In this document: positions 8,144-9,456 of the stretch, one piece after another
Layout: each line of letters starts with the position of its first letter
Position numbering within the stretch: position 1 is the stretch's first letter
Source of the DNA: Bacteroidales bacterium
GTDB taxonomy: Bacteria > Bacteroidota > Bacteroidia > Bacteroidales > UBA4181
DNA length: 9,456 bases
Reading direction: 5' to 3'
Assembly: GCA_031260845.1 (NCBI GenBank)
Contig: JAISKR010000327.1
Span: 1-9,456, forward strand
Program-made: the position numbers and the translations under genes
The notes under the pieces: model-generated
The model's input: the letters and a program-made list of their open reading frames with translations, nothing else
Databases searched by the model: none
Told to the model about the DNA's origin: nothing

Positions 8144-8182
8144 TGGTTAATGGTTAATGATAAAAGGTTAATGATAAATGAT
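8141..8182 (+). repeat. Degenerate 7-bp tandem array between bamA and the first skp-like gene
   Basis: Six consecutive heptamers can be read in register: TAATGGT, TAATGGT, TAATGAT, AAAAGGT, TAATGAT, AAATGAT. The first unit contains the bamA stop codon TAA (8141-8143). The rest of the gap to ATG 8221 is AT-rich with no gene. Role unknown. The array could vary in copy number by slippage and change the distance to the skp promoter, but this is inference. Confidence 0.7.
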
Positions 8183-8194
8183 AAAAATAGTTAA

Positions 8195-8202
8195 TATGTT
8201 TC
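8195..8202 (+). promoter_or_regulatory. Weak -7 promoter candidate for the first skp-like gene
   Basis: TATGTTTC matches five of the six fixed positions of the Bacteroidota -7 element TAnnTTTG and lies 18 bases before ATG 8221. No TTG-type -33 element is seen at the expected distance. The gene may instead be read from bamA. Confidence 0.25.
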
Positions 8203-8220
8203 ACTTTTAAAATAAACAAT

Positions 8221-8736
8221 ATGAAGAAGTTAATTTTTTTGATGCTTTTAGCAGGAATGTCTGCCATACCGGCAGCAGCGCAAAAATTTGCCTTTGTGGA
8301 CACAGAGTATATCTTGAACAAGATACCTGCCTACAAATCCGCACAAGGACAATTGGATAAAATGTCAGCCGACTGGCAGAAAGAAATTGAAGGTCAGTAT
8401 GCCGAGGTAGAAAAATTATTTAAAAACTATCAGGCTGAAAAAGTGATGCTTTCGGAAGAAATGCGTAAAAAACGCGAAGACGAAATCGTCAAAAAAGAGC
8501 AGGCTGCCAAAGAAATACAGCAGAAATATTTTGGTCCCGAAGGCGAATTGACCAAAAAACAGCAGGAATTGGTCAAACCGATTCAGGACGAAGTGTATCG
8601 CGCAGTCAAGGAATTGGCGGTAGAAGGCGGCTATGCAGCCATTTTTGACACCGCTTCGGACGCCAGCGTGCTCTATGCAAGTCCCAAACAAGATAGAAGT
8701 GATGAAGTTCTCGAAAAAATGGGATATAAAAATTAA
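8221..8736 (+). CDS. skp: Skp/OmpH family periplasmic chaperone, first copy
   Basis: Skp-like proteins are soluble periplasmic trimers that hold unfolded outer-membrane proteins and pass them to the BAM complex. The product has 171 residues. The signal peptide is MKKLIFLMLLAGMSAIPAAA, with Gln21 first in the mature chain. It is followed by the family opening KFAFVDTEYILNKIPAYKSA (22-41). A long charged helical, coiled-coil-like middle runs from about 42 to 118 and is rich in Glu, Lys and Gln, including MRKKREDEIVKKEQAAKEIQ. The body closes with VEGGYAAIFDTASDASVLYA (135-154) and ends VLEKMGYKN. Length and architecture are normal for the family. It lies 77 bases after bamA; a shared transcript is likely but unproven. 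The client range is inferred from the family. It differs clearly from the second copy, so this is an old duplication. Confidence 0.95.
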   Translation: MKKLIFLMLLAGMSAIPAAAQKFAFVDTEYILNKIPAYKSAQGQLDKMSADWQKEIEGQYAEVEKLFKNYQAEKVMLSEEMRKKREDEIVKKEQAAKEIQQKYFGPEGELTKKQQELVKPIQDEVYRAVKELAVEGGYAAIFDTASDASVLYASPKQDRSDEVLEKMGYKN

Positions 8737-8741
8737 TTGTG

Positions 8742-8749
8742 TATCTTTG
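8742..8749 (+). promoter_or_regulatory. Bacteroidota -7 element for the second skp-like gene
   Basis: TATCTTTG is an exact match to TAnnTTTG and is followed by CGCCC, a context familiar from Bacteroidota promoters. It begins six bases after the stop of the first skp-like gene and 45 bases before ATG 8787, leaving a leader of about 30 bases. No clear -33 TTTG is visible at the right spacing. It suggests the second copy can be transcribed on its own. Confidence 0.7.
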
Positions 8750-8786
8750 CGCCCAAATTAAATATAACCTTATATAAATTAATGTA

Positions 8787-9308
8787 ATGAAAAATATAGT
8801 AAAAATTGTACTTATCTCTTTTGTTATTGCGGCTTTCAGCAATAATGTTAATGCCCAAAAAGTAGCCAAACTGGCTCATATCGACAGTCAGGCGCTGATG
8901 CAATCTATGCCCGAATATGATTCGGCAGTTGTCAAAATCCAAGCATTTATCAAAGACTTGCAGGGTGAAATCGAAAATCAGCAGGTGGAAATCAATCGTA
9001 AATCTGATGAATTTCAGAAAAACAGCGCTAATCTGACGGAATTGGTACGCACTTCGCGGCAGCAGGAAATTGCAGGAATGTACCAAAGATTACAGGAGTT
9101 TCAGCAGAATGCGGAACAAACCGTTCAACAAGAGCAGGCTAAATTATTTCAGCCCGTACAGGAAAAAGCCACAAAAGCCATTGAGGCTGTCGCCAAAGAA
9201 AACGGTGTGACCTACGTATTGGAGGCGCAACAGGTTTTGCTTTATAAAGCCGGCGACGCATTAGATTTGACGCCCTTGGTGAAGCAGCATCTGGGAATAA
9301 AGAAATAA
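8787..9308 (+). CDS. skp: Skp/OmpH family periplasmic chaperone, second copy
   Basis: This is a 173-residue exported protein of the same family as the gene before it. Its signal peptide is MKNIVKIVLISFVIAAFSNN, then VNA, with Gln24 starting the mature chain. KVAKLAHIDSQALMQSMPEY (25-44) is the Skp-type N-terminal strand and turn. A Gln/Glu-rich coiled-coil-like helix pair runs from about 45 to 125. The end is ENGVTYVLEAQQVLLYKAGD (138-157), then DLTPLVKQHLGIKK. Compared with the first copy, the helical arm is richer in Gln and poorer in Lys/Glu, hinting at different clients or at hetero-oligomers; this is inference. It has its own -7 element upstream and a strong terminator downstream, so it is the last gene of the block. 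In other Bacteroidales, as I recall, murI often follows, but nothing of it is visible here. Confidence 0.94.
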   Translation: MKNIVKIVLISFVIAAFSNNVNAQKVAKLAHIDSQALMQSMPEYDSAVVKIQAFIKDLQGEIENQQVEINRKSDEFQKNSANLTELVRTSRQQEIAGMYQRLQEFQQNAEQTVQQEQAKLFQPVQEKATKAIEAVAKENGVTYVLEAQQVLLYKAGDALDLTPLVKQHLGIKK

Positions 9309-9331
9309 ATTTGTATTTATTTAACGAAGGG

Positions 9332-9367
9332 ATATAGCCAAAGGATTTTTTTCTTTGGCTATATTTT
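9332..9367 (+). terminator. Intrinsic terminator of the envelope block
   Basis: ATATAGCCAAAG (9332-9343) pairs perfectly with CTTTGGCTATAT (9353-9364), a 12-bp stem around the 9-base T-rich loop GATTTTTTT. The 3' side runs into a short T stretch (9364-9367). It lies 23 bases after the stop of the second skp-like gene, where the block should end. The T-tract is short, so termination may be partial. Confidence 0.75.
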
Positions 9368-9425
9368 GATATATATAACACATCTTGCGAAAAAAAAACC
9401 TTGCGATGAACCGTTAGGCACTAAC

Positions 9426-9452
9426 AAGGTATGCAACAATCTTGCATACCTT
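9426..9452. repeat. Perfect inverted repeat of unknown role
   Basis: AAGGTATGCAA (9426-9436) and TTGCATACCTT (9442-9452) form an 11-bp stem with the loop CAATC. No T-tract follows on the + strand within the four remaining bases, and none follows directly on the minus strand, so it is not an obvious terminator. It could be a protein-binding palindrome, part of a leader structure, or a dispersed repeat. The rest of the 9368-9425 stretch holds no gene. Confidence 0.6.
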
Positions 9453-9456
9453 CTGA

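Noticed and set aside
9362..9368. TATTTTG as a -7 promoter element for a downstream gene
   Set aside because: It is one base short of TAnnTTTG and overlaps the 3' arm of the terminator stem.

Overview
This window looks like chromosomal DNA from a member of the Bacteroidota, most likely the order Bacteroidales. Three things point there. First, the gene run DUF6089-type outer-membrane protein, uppS, bamA, skp, skp is one I know from that group. Second, two intergenic regions carry the Bacteroidota -7 promoter element TAnnTTTG. Third, all five exported proteins have a Gln right after the predicted signal-peptidase I site. All genes lie on the + strand. No RNA gene, CRISPR array, insertion sequence or phage gene was seen. 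Genus cannot be fixed from what is visible.

Layout: 1-1118 is the 3' part of a Gfo/Idh/MocA-type oxidoreductase whose N-terminus lies upstream of the window. After 27 bases comes tex (1146-3281), a full-length Tex/S1 RNA-binding protein. A Bacteroidota-type promoter at 3297-3329 then opens the envelope block. This block holds an uncharacterised small outer-membrane beta-barrel candidate (3353-4075), a DUF6089-type protein that must use a non-ATG start (4145-4849), uppS (4846-5607), bamA (5585-8143), and two Skp/OmpH-like periplasmic chaperones (8221-8736 and 8787-9308). The DUF6089/uppS and uppS/bamA junctions overlap. The bamA-skp gap holds a degenerate 7-bp tandem array. The second skp gene has its own well-formed -7 element. 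A strong hairpin terminator at 9332-9367 closes the block. The last 90 bases hold an 11-bp-stem palindrome of unknown role and no gene.

How the genes fit together: UppS makes the undecaprenyl lipid carrier used for peptidoglycan and surface polysaccharides. BamA inserts beta-barrels into the outer membrane. The two Skp-like proteins would hold unfolded outer-membrane proteins in the periplasm on the way to BamA. The two small barrel candidates upstream are plausible clients or accessory envelope proteins, but their function is unknown. The window is mostly a conserved housekeeping region. I found no convincing undescribed system. The points most worth a second look are the pair of related unknown barrels, the non-ATG start, the 7-bp array and the terminal palindrome.
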